This document shows, in pieces, positions 11,815 to 24,000 of a stretch of DNA of 64,000 nt (positions are counted from its first letter, which is position 1; every line of letters begins with the position of its first letter). The translations under genes and the position numbers were made by a program. The stretch is from Macrostomum hystrix (taxonomy: Eukaryota > Platyhelminthes > Macrostomidae), in NCBI GenBank assembly GCA_950097015.1, contig CATNEN010000009.1, positions 374,501 through 438,500 on the forward strand. The letters run 5' to 3'. The notes beneath the pieces are model-generated. The model did no database searches. It was not told where the DNA came from and saw nothing but the letters and a program-made list of their open reading frames with translations.

Positions 11815-12175
11815 AATAGCGGCTGGCACCAGATAGCGCCAGATTCAGGTAGAATGGAACTGGAAATGGCACCAGATAGTGCCAGATTCAAGTAGAATGG
11901 CACTGGAAATGGCACCAGATTGCGCCAGATTCAAGTAGAACAGCACTGGAAATGGAAACAGATAGCGCCAGATTCAAGTAGAACAGCACTGGAAATGGCA
12001 CCAGATTGCGCCAGATTCAAGTAGAATGGCACTGGAAATGGAACCAGATAGCGCCAGATTCTGGTAAAATGGCACTGGAAATCGAACCAGATAGCGCCAG
12101 ATTCAGGTAGAATGGCACTAGAAATGGCACCAGATAGTGCCAGATTCAGGTAGAATGGCACTGGAAATGGCACCT
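11815..12175. repeat. 43-bp minisatellite upstream of InR
   Basis: About 8 copies, core gtagaatggcactggaaatg, with alternating caagtag/caggtag and accagatag/accagattg variants. Confidence 0.93.
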
Positions 12176-12179
12176 AGAG

Positions 12180-12717
12180 GCTGCAGTTCCATCATAGCGA
12201 AGCTCACAATCGGTAGCGTAATCAATGAGAGACGAGCAAGGCTCAGATGAAAAGCAAATTCCTGTTTAAGCACTAGCTACAACAATGCTACTACAACTCA
12301 GGGGAATGAAATCGCATTGAGCTAGCAGCAATTCCAATTGGCGGCAGGATCAATGAGCGGACATCGCACTGAATATCACAAAAAAACTGCTCTCTAGACT
12401 GGAATCCTGCGGTCTGTCCTCGCATGAAAATTGCTGTGTTGCGCAGAGCATGTTCTGAGTTACAATGCCTTGATCGGCTCATCTCTCGGTAACCAGGAAA
12501 TCGCAGCACTCTGGCAAACTTGAGCCAGGCATTTAATGCAAGCAGTGCATATTGGCGGGAATGCCATTGTCAGTCAGTTTGAATAGCTTGGCTGCTCGGG
12601 TGAGCAAAACAGTGTGCAGTGCCACCTCCGCACCAGCTATGCTTTTCCTCTATCAAGAATGGGCCCAGTCGAGCGCAACATTAGGAGTAGCCCAGAAGCC
12701 TAAATCGAATAAGAAGC
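12180..12717. other. Non-repeated spacer, no gene seen
   Basis: Mixed-composition sequence between the 43-bp and 83-bp arrays. I see no splice-bounded coding stretch, RNA gene or mobile-element motif. Confidence 0.5.
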
Positions 12718-13686
12718 ATGATGTGAGCTGAGCGTCTGTGTCACCTGTGACTTATCGCAGGGCAAACAAGTCAGCTATTAGCTATGAAAGAATGAATAAT
12801 ATGATGTGAGCTGAGCGTCTGTGTCACCTGTGACTTATCGCAGGGCAAACAAGTTAGCTATTAGCTATGAAAGAATGAATAATATGATGTGAGCTGAGCG
12901 TCTGTGTCACCTGTGACTTATCGCAGGGCAAACAAGTCAGCTATTAGCTATGAAAGAATGAATAATATGATGTGAGCTGAGCGTCTGTGTCACCTGTGAC
13001 TTATCGCAGGGCAAACAAGTTAGCTATTAGCTATGAAAGAATGAATAATATGATGTGAGCTGAGCGTCTGTGTCACCTGTGCCTTATCGCAGGGCAAACA
13101 AGTTAGCTATTAGCTATGAAAGAATGAATAATATGATGTGAGCTGAGCGTCTGTGTCACCTGTGCCTTATCGCAGGGCAAACAAGTTAGCTATTAGCTAT
13201 GAAAGAATGAATAATATGATGTGAGCTGAGCGTCTGTGTCACCTGTGACTTATCGCAGGGCAAACAAGTTAGCTATTAGCTATGAAAGAATGAATAATAT
13301 GATGTGAGCTGAGCGTCTGTGTCACCTGTGACTTATCGCAGGGCAAACAAGTTAGCTATTAGCTATGAAAGAATGAATAATATGATGTGAGCTGAGCGTC
13401 TGTGTCACCTGTGACTTATCGCAGGGCAAACAAGTCAGCTATTAGCTATGAAAGAATGAATAATATGATGTGAGCTGAGCGTCTGTGTCACCTGTGACTT
13501 ATCGCAGGGCAAACAAGTTAGCTATTAGCTATGAAAGAATGAATAATATGATGTGAGCTGAGCGTCTGTGTCACCTGTGACTTATCGCAGGGCAAACAAG
13601 TCAGCTATTAGCTATGAAAGAATGAATAATATGATGTGAGCTGAGCGTGTGTCACCTGTGACTTATCGCAGGGCAAACAAGTCAGC
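12718..13686. repeat. 83-bp minisatellite
   Basis: Nearly 12 copies of an 83-bp unit containing gtgtcacctgtgacttatcg. Variants are single base (gtcagc/gttagc, gtgact/gtgcct) and the last copy lacks two bases. No open frame of interest. Confidence 0.95.
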
Positions 13687-13689
13687 AGG

Positions 13690-16600
13690 GTTATGTGAGC
13701 CATGGGGAATCTTGAGTTTCTGGGTGCAGACGCAGCTGGGGACTCTTACAGTGAACAGCAAGTGCTCGCACTCGCATAGATGCTGAGAACTCAAGAGAGG
13801 AAAAGACTCGATAAATAGAACGGGAAGGGGAAATGGAGGACTGAAAGGGGGGATAAGGGGCCCCGCAAAAAAGACTGTGAAACAGCACATGGCGACTTGA
13901 CAGAACTGCAGAAAGAGAAGACACTTAAAAAACGGAGAATGGGAATCGGCTTGGGAAAATAGTAGATAAAATGAGGATAGGCAGTAAGTGCTGGGGCAAA
14001 GGAAGCTGCTGCTGCTGCAGCGGGCAAGGTGAAAGGAAGGATTTGAGTTTTAACAACTGTTGACACATCTGCCGATGGCATTGGGCCAGACTGTGGGAGC
14101 AAACATGTGATCCCGGCTGACAGCAGCCTGCCAGATGGGGGCAGGATGGGCCATTGTCTCAGCTGCCTCACTGCAGCTCTAGAAATATAATTTCAGCCAT
14201 TTTCATTGAGATAACGAAGAGCAGCAGCTACATGCTCCATCAAAACAATAGCGGTGGGTAGATAAGTGCAGAATTCAGTTTAACTGCACTGTCAATAAAC
14301 ACGCTTTGCAAAACTATGAAGCAGGAAAAAATCACCCTAATCATCCTCTAGTTTCAAATCATATCTAGTTTTTGCTATTTGTCTATAAGGTCTATGTGAA
14401 GATGGTCAAGCGTTTAAGGATTGGAAACAGCAGCAGAAATAAGTAGAGTTGCCCCATAGCTTCAGATATGCCTATGAGAAGCTACAGATATAGAAATTTT
14501 TAATTATGGATATGATATGCTTATGGGAACTATTGTTTCCCCTATATAGCTCCCCTGTCTATAATTTTTCACAACTCAAATAGTTCCCACTAAAGCCTTA
14601 TAGAAATTTTAATGCCACATGCGAATTTTGGAGTCCATTTTAATTACTCCCCAGCCTGTCAGGTACTTCTAAGCAAATGTACTTCTTTTTAAGTTATTTT
14701 GACTGTCTGTGGTGGAAACTAATATTTCCCTTGTGTAGTGCTGGGGACTTACTGCAATAATAAGAGTCACATAACTCTGTAAATAAGTAATTCACATTAG
14801 TTATGTGATGGTATAGGAAGCGATGGGGGTACTGGAAGTTAAGGACATAAAAACGAAAGGAAGTTTTTGAGATACAGGTATAAGATAAGATAATTTTGGA
14901 TATAAGATATAATGTTGGTATAAGATAATGTTGGATAAGAAGAACACTTAACTCAAGAAAGTAGTTAATGCATAGTTGAACCCCAAAGCCTTCAGCAAAA
15001 CAAGAAGTATGCTTGTCTGCTTTTATGGCTGCAGGAACTAGCAAGCAAGAACTAGCAAGTACTAGCAAGAACACAGGCTACCAATAATTAATAATTTGTT
15101 AAATATTAACTTACTAATAATACTATAAATATAGACACTAATATTAATACTACGATGTTACTATTATTATTACTAATATTAATACTCGTACTAATACTAA
15201 TAGTATGAATTAACAGAGAATTAACCACAATATACATTTATTTAAAGGCGATTACTAAAGCTACAAGTATATACTAGCTATATATTCTAGCTAGCTATAT
15301 TATTTTATTTACTACATTTTTATTACTAAAAAAGCAAAAAATGTTGTGTTGACTTTACAATACCCCTTTACACTGAGTACAAACTCATAGTCCAGATCAT
15401 GTTGGGTGCATGCCAGAAAGAATATGGTGAAAATTATATTTGCAAGCAAGGGTTAAACAGCTTTTTAATTGCATGCCAGTCTAGGCCAGTATGGCAAGCA
15501 GAACATTTTAATCAGGACAAAACTGATTGTAATTTGAAAAATTCTTAACATATTGTTTTATTAAAAAGGACAAATTTGTTTGCTTACTATATTTAACTAA
15601 AAGCTATGGAGCATATAACAATAATCTAATTTAAGTATTTAGAGTCTGATTTAAAATTCGAAATATTTATACAACTGAAAGAACACATTGATTAGGTCAT
15701 ATAAAGTCAATAATGCTTAATATAGTTATATTAAATTTTAACTACAGTTCATTATGGGTTTTACACTAATACTGCATTCTTATTGCACAATTCACAACTA
15801 TCAAATGTTGATAATACACATTAAAAAGCTACAGATTTGATCTTTGTTTATTGCACATATACATACCAAATATGTCAATGTGCATGTGAACCTCTTGAAA
15901 TATCCACCAATGCACGCCATCCATGCCAGCCCAAAGAAAATGCATGCCAGAATTTTCTTGCTCTATACATGATCGATACAAGATAGGCCATATTGCGGAA
16001 GGAGGGGTGAATACTGGAATTTTCTGGCATACACTTGAGTTCTGTGGCATACACCAGTGTACATTTCTTGGCTGTGTACAGTGTGGCATACATGACTGGC
16101 ATACAAATTAATATAAAGTTTTTTGTGCATTTTCTGTGTTAAGTTATTTCTAAAAACTTTTTTCTGATACTATTTTCTCATTTACTAATCATTTAAATTA
16201 CCAGTATTGTCACAACAATTGTCATGTTGTTAATAAATGTTTGTAATTTAAATTTAAATTTAATTTTTCATCAATTTTTTTCCTGTTTAACAGTTTATAA
16301 TTATAATATTCTGTTCTGAAATAAAATTTCATAAAATAAAATAAAAGTTGCGATAGGCAAGTAGCACATAATTTTTGTTGGCACACATTAAGAAAGTTGG
16401 CATACATTTAAAATTTGTTGGCGTATAATTGAATTTTCAATGAAAATGTGTCAGGCATACACAGAAAACCTTCCGCAATATGGAAGATGGGTGTAAACAT
16501 CTTGTGATCATTGATGAGATAGTCAAAAATCATATTTAAAAAATATATTATATCTTTCAGAAAAGAAAGTACAGTACTTATGGCTATATAAAAATATATG

Positions 16601-17880
16601 GCCTAAAGCCAAATATATCAGCAAATTAAAGTTAACTGAAAAAAAATAATTAAAAAAACAGAAGTGGTAATATTCTAAGTTTCCATTTGTTATATTATTT
16701 TTTTGTTTGAATTCATGCCATACCACTCACACATGCATTCTGAGTTTGAAAAGTTGTGCTGACGTGGCTTTGCCGTGACTTGACACTTGGATCTATGTCT
16801 ATGGCAAAATCTGGCAAATATGGGGGAACAGGAAGCTAAGGCACAGAAATTCTGCAGCTGAAGATTTTGCAAAGGCCAAGCTGCATCAATTGCATGGCAC
16901 AAGTGCTGCTCTATTCGAAAGCACCTCGAAGAATTCTCCTCCTCTACTGGATTAGGCACTTACCCGGTTTGAAAGAAGAAATACTTTACAGAACTGTCTG
17001 ACCAAACTACTGACTTTTTGTTACAGTTAAACTTGTTTTTTGTTGTGATCTGTCGTTTGCAAACAAAAAAATAATATAATGAATGGAAGTAGAACATTGC
17101 CATTGCCAATACTTTTGTTTGTGACAAACTGGCAGTAAGTTAGTGTCTAAAGTTTCAGCCTTTAAAACTGTTAAACAATTAATAAATGGATAACAGCACA
17201 GCAAGCACTGGATAAAAAACATTCAAAAAAGAGTTTGCCAAAAAAAGAAAAATTCTGGCAAATGTAAGTATTTATATAATTAAAAAATAATTTATGAATG
17301 AAGGTGAAGCTTATCGCTTTGCATTTTTGTAAAAAAAGTTACTGAAAAATTCGAAACTATATTTACTCAACAAGTAAATCATCTAGTGGCAAATAGTTGA
17401 CAGACGACAGTGTCACTGATATCAATGGTCGGACAATATACAACTAGCAATGTTTCTTAGAAGTTCTGACAAAATCAAATATAATAATAATCTGCTTAGA
17501 GAAAAATTTAATTTAGCCTTTTAGATATTTTTTAGGTAAAAAACAATATTTAAGTTTGCACCCTTGAATAAATAGTTGTATTAACGGGTCAAAAGTATAA
17601 AAAATAGATTCAAGTTTGTTTTTGTCACCTACTCTTAAATAACACCGGTCGACATTTCTTAACTTGGTTTTGAATGGATTACAACTCTCTGCATAAAATT
17701 TGTGTTGTAACATGCACTTAAGATAGTATTAGATAAATAAGAATGGATATCGCTTGCAATCCTGTAACAGAGTTTATATTGGTCAGAGCGAGAAAATTGC
17801 ACTGTTACAAATAGTTCTGAACTGCCGTAAATTGACAGCGGCGCGATGAAAGATTTAAGCCAAAATAAGTTTTAAAAAGG
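13690..17880. other. AT-rich intergenic block, no gene seen
   Basis: From about 14.2 kb the composition becomes strongly AT-rich with long A/T runs, unlike the GC-rich flanks. It contains a MITE candidate at 15988-16483 and scattered gcatgccag/ggcatacac motifs from 15.4 to 16.5 kb, perhaps debris of older DNA transposons. No protein-coding exon was recognised. Confidence 0.6.
15988..16483. mobile_element. Candidate hAT-like MITE with 15-bp terminal inverted repeats
   Basis: CCATATTGCGGAAGG at 15988-16002 is the exact reverse complement of 16469-16483. The flanking 8-mers are aagatagg (15980-15987) and aagatggg (16484-16491), an 8-bp duplication with one mismatch. hAT elements make 8-bp duplications. 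Several ggcatac motifs lie just inside both ends, like subterminal repeats. At 496 bp it has no transposase; the class assignment is inferred. Confidence 0.55.
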
Positions 17881-18379
17881 TAAGTGATGTCGCCCGTTTT
17901 CGCTTCCCGCTTAAACAGGCGCTACCGGCTTCGGGAAAGCAATCGGAAAACCGGGCCTCATTCGTCCGTGACTACTCCACCTCTGATCCACCTCTACTCC
18001 ACCTACTCCACCTCCACCTCTGCACTTGAAAGCTTTGGGTACATGACTGAGTGGCCTGCAAGATCCCAGGGACCAGGTTGTGAAATGGTAAAAACAGCTA
18101 GGCTGCCACCAGCCACCTGCGGGGCAGCACAACCGACTGACCCTGACGAAATGGGGCTTCCGCTCTAAAAGAGAAAGTACTTTTGGATCACCCCAAGGTC
18201 CATGGCCTAAAAAGGAACTCTATGCGAGGATTCTCAGCTGGGAGAAGCTAGACTGTTCAGCAAGAGAGAGGACTTTTGCTTGGGGAATTCTCAGGGATCC
18301 AGCTAAGCCAGAGAGTTTATGGACACCTGGCCATGCAGCGTGGCAAGCAGCGGCCCTATCACTCATGGTCATGTCAAAA

Positions 18380-20370
18380 ACTCGAGCGACTTCAAGTTCT
18401 TCAATTCAGCCTTAATGGCTTTAGCGGCAATGTGGCGAGCTCAGCCATCCTCTCACGAGCAGACAGATTGACGTGGCTGCCGTTCAGGAAACCAAGCTGC
18501 GGCCCAACTCCAAGTTTCACATCGACGGCTACGAAGTCATTATGGTTGAGAGACAGCACAACAAAGGCGGTGGCCTGTGCATCCTCGTCAAATCTGGCCT
18601 CAATTACCATTCCATTGTCAAGCTGCCTAGCCATGCTACTCAACCTGCCGAACGCCTGTCCGTTACCATTGTTTCCGGGCAAGACAGCCTACGCATTCAC
18701 AACTGCTATGTCCCACCTGCCAGCTCCTGTCCTGCGGTTTACAGCTCGACCCTGCGTCGTTCCTGGAGAAAACCTCGGTCGGGACTCATCTGGTACTTGG
18801 CGAATTCAATGCGCACAATGTTCTTTGGTACTCTCCCCTCTCCGACTCTCGGGGAGACAGGCTGGCCGAATTCTTCCTGGAACAAGGCATCGCTGTCCTC
18901 AACGAAGATGCCCCACGCGGCTTCCTCAGTCCGGGCAACCAACCTCTCCGGACATCAGCCTCGCCACCTTGGACATCTTTATGTACTGCGAGTGGGAGAC
19001 CCTTGTCACGTTGGGCTCGGATCATCTGCCAATCCTGCTTACCATTAACGCCATGGAGTCTCCGGTGCCGGCTACTCAACGCTCGTTTGTCAACTTTAAG
19101 AGGGCGAACTGGGAGATCGAATGCGAAGATCGCTTCGAGAAGCTTCCCGCTCCCAGGCATCCCCATTCTGGAGAGCAAGCCTTCAGGCAAGCCGTTCTTC
19201 AAGCAGCCAAGCATCATATCCCGGCGGGAAAAATCCGTCTTTTCCGTCCTAACTTCGCACCGGAACCTGACGCCCTCTGCAAGAGAAGAGACCTCATTCG
19301 CGCGTACAACCCACAGTCGGAAGACATTCCCCTAATTCAAGATGAAATCAACCAGATCTGCTCCAACTTCCGCCGCGCGAATTGGAGAGAAAAACTTGAG
19401 CATGTCAGCATCAAGCACCAAGTCTCCGAACTGTGGCGAACTATCAAGAATCTTAATGGAAAGGCCACAAAGAAAACTGTGCAGGCATCATTTTTGACGA
19501 GCTCCCTCTTACCGACCCAAAGCGTATTGCCAAAGCCTTCAACAAGCAGTTCTTTGATCAAACTAACCCGGCCACCTCGAAAGACAGAAGCCACAAAAGG
19601 GAGATCAGACACTCTCCCACCAGCGGCTTTCTGCTCACGTCCATGGACGTCACGTTGGCCATCAAAAGCTCCGCGCCGTCCAAAGCCACAGGCCCGGATG
19701 GCCTCTCCCCTATCGTCCTGAAGCACCTCGGCCTAAGGTGAATCGCCTTCCTTCGCTGCCTTTTCAATTGAGTCTTACCACCAGCACCGTTCCAAGCACC
19801 TGGACCTCGGCCAAGGTTATGCCTCTCCTCAAAGCGGGCAAAGACGCCACTCTCAGCTCGTCCTACAGGCCCATTTCCATCCTCTCTCCAGCTGCCAAGC
19901 TGCTGGAAAAGTGCCTGCTGTCCACCTTTCAGAGTGCGTTTCCACTTCCCAGCTGGCAGCATGGCTTCCGTGCTGGGCACTCCACCGCCTCTGCCCTCAC
20001 CAGTCTTACTAGCTTCATCAGCAATGGCTTTTATCAACCTAAACCTGCTGAGAGGACACTGCTCGTCGCGCTTGATCTACAAAAAGCCTTCGACAAAGTT
20101 AATCACATCAAGCTCCACCGGATGCTCTGCAACTCCAGCCTGCCGAAATGTCTCACCAGGTGACTCAGTGCGTACCTCTGCGGTCGGAGCAGGAGAGTCC
20201 TCTTTCGTGGCTCGCTCTCCCCGGCCAGGCGTCTTAGAGCGGGCGTGCCTCAGGGAGGGGTTCCGTCCCCACTCCTCTTCGCCTTCTACATGAGGGACAT
20301 CCCGGCTCCTCCTGTCAAGATCCTGCTGACGCAGTATGCCGACGGTTTACACCAAAGGCCCTAGTGTCAC
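18380..20370 (+). mobile_element. Decayed jockey-type non-LTR retrotransposon (endonuclease plus RT, 3' truncated)
   Basis: Conceptual frames give an APE-type endonuclease (AAVQETKL near 18473; SPDISLATLDIF and LGSDHLPILLTI in 18930-19045), a linker with NFKRANWE, and a reverse transcriptase (SSYRPISILSPAAKLLEKC, HGFRAGHSTASAL, ALDLQKAFDKVNH, AGVPQGGVPSPLL). The reading changes frame several times in the endonuclease and linker. A TGA interrupts the RT at 20161, and the polymerase box reads YADG instead of YADD near 20336. Sequence beyond this box (thumb, 3' UTR, tail) is absent. The copy is dead. The 5' limit is uncertain and may extend to about 17.9 kb. Confidence 0.85.
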
Positions 20371-20622
20371 CAACCTGGCAAATGTCAGAGTGGAATATTT
20401 GAGATTAAATTACGAAAAATAGCAAAACACTTAGTGTACTTATTTCCCTATTGCGTGTTCCTTGAAACGCGTACATTTGCAATAAGGATGAGAGCACTTC
20501 GAGTAAATTCATTCAGTTAAGATTTACCATAGACATGCTGAAAACTGGCGCGTTTTGCCTCATTCATAACTTCAATTCGGTTTTACTAACTGAATGCACA
20601 TTATATTTGATGAACATGAAAA

Positions 20623-21024
20623 ATGGCTGCAACCCACGCTGCTGGACATTTGGCCCCAAAAGACTATGTGCTATTGCCCGTGTTAATATTCGTGGCAATT
20701 TTTGCGCTATTTAACGCCGTCGCATTGTTTATCCTTTGGTTCAGCCACACAATCTTGTCGAGCAATCGAAGCACCGATTCCGACTTCACCGACTTTTATA
20801 CTGGCCTTGATGGCAAGCGGAAGAGTCACACCGCTAGCGATCAGCTTGACGTGCGTGGAAAGCAGCAGTTCTTGGACCAGGAACGCATCTCATTGAGAAA
20901 ACTCAGTGGCCTATATAGTGCTCGACGAAGTAGTGTAAGATTGGGAATCGACAGCAGCAGCGTCAGTGAAATTGTCTTACTCACTGATAGCGACGAGGAA
21001 TTCAGCATGATGATGCCTGAGCAG
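20623..21024 (+). CDS. Membrane protein exon 1
   Basis: ATG at 20623 opens a frame with a transmembrane helix and several Ser-rich stretches (YSARRSSVRLGIDSSS), ending MMMPEQ before donor GTGCGA. The frame could instead read on to the stop at 21088-21090 without splicing (155 residues). Confidence 0.65.
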
Positions 21025-24000
21025 GTGCGAATTCCCAGTTTTCAATGTCGCAGCTCAGCAAATTGGAACTATTCGATTTCTGCTACTTAAGCACTCCCTT
21101 TTAATTGTCACCCTATTATCAGTACCGATATCCACTCGGTTTGAGTCTATTTTATCAGTACCGATACCCACTAGGTTTGAGTCTATTTTATCAGTACCGA
21201 TACCCACTAGGTTTGAGTCTATTTTATCAGTACCGATACCCACTAGGTTTGAGTCTATTTTATCAGTACCGATATCCACTAGGTTTGAGTCTATTTTATC
21301 AGTACCGATACCCACTAGGTTTGAGTCTATTTTATCAGTACCGATACCCACTAGGTTTGAGTCTATTTTATCAGTACCGATATCCACTCGGTTTGAGTCT
21401 ATTTTATCAGTACCGATATCCACTCGGTTTGAGTCTATTTTATCAGTACCGATATCCACTCGGTTTGAGTCTATTTTATCAGTACCGATACCCACTAGGT
21501 TTGAGTCTATTTTATCAGTACCGATACCCACTAGGTTTGAGTCTATTTTATCAGTACCGATATCCACTAGGTTTGAGTCTATTTTATCAGTACCGATATC
21601 CACTCGGTTTGAGTCTATTTTATCAGTACCGATACCCACTAGGTTTGAGTCTATTTTATCAGTACCGATACCCACTAGGTTTGAGTCTATTTTATCAGTA
21701 CCGATATCCACTCGGTTTGAGTCTATTTTATCAGTACCGATATCCACTCGGTTTGAGTCTATTTTATCAGTACCGATATCCACTCGGTTTGAGTCTATTT
21801 TATCAGTACCGATACCCACTAGGTTTGAGTCTATTTTATCAGTACCGATACCCACTAGGTTTGAGTCTATTTTATCAGTACCGATATCCACTCGGTTTGA
21901 GTCTATTTTATCAGTACCGATATCCACTCGGTTTGAGTCTATTTTATCAGTACCGATATCCACTAGGTTTGAGTCTATTTTATCAGTACCGATATCCACT
22001 AGGTTTGAGTCTATTTTATCAGTACCGATATCCACTAGGTTTGAGTCTATTTTATCAGTACCGATATCCACTAGGTTTGAGTTGTAAACTAGGTCAGAAG
22101 GCGAGACTTGCGCGAGAACCGAGAAATCACGAGGTGACTAAAGCCTCAAGTGAGCGACTTTATATTTGGCTATGTACACCAGAGAGTGTACATCGCATTG
22201 CACAATTTGCGAAGCCAACTTACGACGCGATGCGAGAATGAATCACCGCACACCTTACATCACTCCATCCCTAAATTGAGGACATTAAAAACAAAAAATA
22301 AACAAATATTTTAGGCAGCTTAAAATGATGCACTACAAGCTTTATAAGAACAAAAAAAATAGTTAGCAGCTCAAAATTGCGCGACAAAAAAATCTGGCTG
22401 CCTCCGAGTCCGATTCGAGCGTCTGGGCCCAGCAGGCGCCGGTTCGTCCAGCAGCTCCTGCCAGGTCTCACGCGGGTCAGCAGCCGGACTGGGCGGCCGG
22501 TCGCTCTCTGCAGCGGGTGGGTCGGCGGCGGGCTGCGGGACAGCGGGCTGCGGCCGCCTCGCCACGAACGCCTTCAGCCGGTCGTGGTGCACCACCGAGC
22601 TCCGCCTCCGCCCGGTGGGCTTGGAGATCCGGTAGGTGACTGGGCCCAGCTTCTCGAGCACGCGGTACGGCCCCAACCACCGCCGGCGGAGCGCCTTGGA
22701 CTGGCCCTTCTGCACCGCTGGGTTGTTGAGCATCACCAGCTGGCCGACTTGGAACGGAGTGAAGTGCTGGCGCTTGTCGTACTGCTGCTTCCGCGACCGC
22801 TGCGTCGACTGCAGGCGCTGCCGCACTAGCTGCAGGCCGGCGCGGGCGTCCGCCAGCGCGTTCGTGACGACCGGCCTCTCACCGGCGGCGGGCAGGCTGA
22901 GCTCGGCTGGGATCCGGGGGTCGCGGCCGTGAAGCACTGCGTACGGTGACCGCTTGGTGGTGCTGTGGACCGATGAGTTGTACGCCCAGATGACGTACGG
23001 CAGGAAAGCCGCCCACCTGTCCTGCTGCTCCATGCAGTAGGCCGCCAGCATGTCGCCCAGAGTCCGGTTGAATCGCTCGACCACCGGATTGCCGCTGGGG
23101 TGGAATGGTGTCGTCCTGGTCTTTCGAATGTCGAGCAGCCGGCACAGCTCCTGGAAGACGTCGCTTTCGAACTGGCGACCTTGATCGGAGTGGATGACCT
23201 CGGGCGACCCGTGGCGGAGGACGACGCTGCGCAGCATGGCTTCAGCGACCGTGCGAGTCTCGATGTTGGTCGCTGGGGCCGCTTCGACCCACTTGGAGAA
23301 CACGTCGGTGAAGCAGATGATGTACTTCTGACCGGCCTCTGTGGCCGGCAGCGGTCCTTTGATGTCCACCTGCACCATCTCCCAGGGAGTTGACGGCACG
23401 GTGTTGTCCTGCAGCGGCGCCCTTTGGTGCTGGTGCGGTACCTTGCGACGCTGGTACACCTCGCAGCTGCTCACCCAGTGCTGGACGTCGTCCTTCAGGC
23501 CGGGCCACCAGGCTCTGTTGACGACCCTCGCTAGCGTCCTGTCCAGTCCGAGGTGCCCGCTTGCCGGGTCGTCGTGCAGCTGCCTCAGAAGCTCCTGGCG
23601 AAGCTGCAGCGGAATGACGGGGAAGCCGCTTCTCCTGATGACGCCGTCCTCGCCAAGCTCCAGGTTCTCCGACCTCACCAGGCTCTCCGCGTCGTCTGCG
23701 GCCTTACCTCGCCGGGGCCTCCGTCCGATGAGCACCTGGCGAGCCGCCGCCAGCACCGGGTCATCGGCCTGCGCCGCGCTGATTTCCTCGTCCGACCAGG
23801 CGGGTGTCAGCCGGGTCGCCGCCGCCCGGCTCAGCGCGTCCGCCACCACGTTCTCGCGACCAGGCCTGAAGAGCAGCTTAAAGTTGATCTCCTGCAGGAG
23901 CGTGATCCACCTGGCCAGGCGACCTTCGGGTTCCTTGGTGTTCAGCAGCCCTTGCAGCGGCTTGTGGTCGGAGAAGACGAGAATTTCGCCGGCGGACGCC

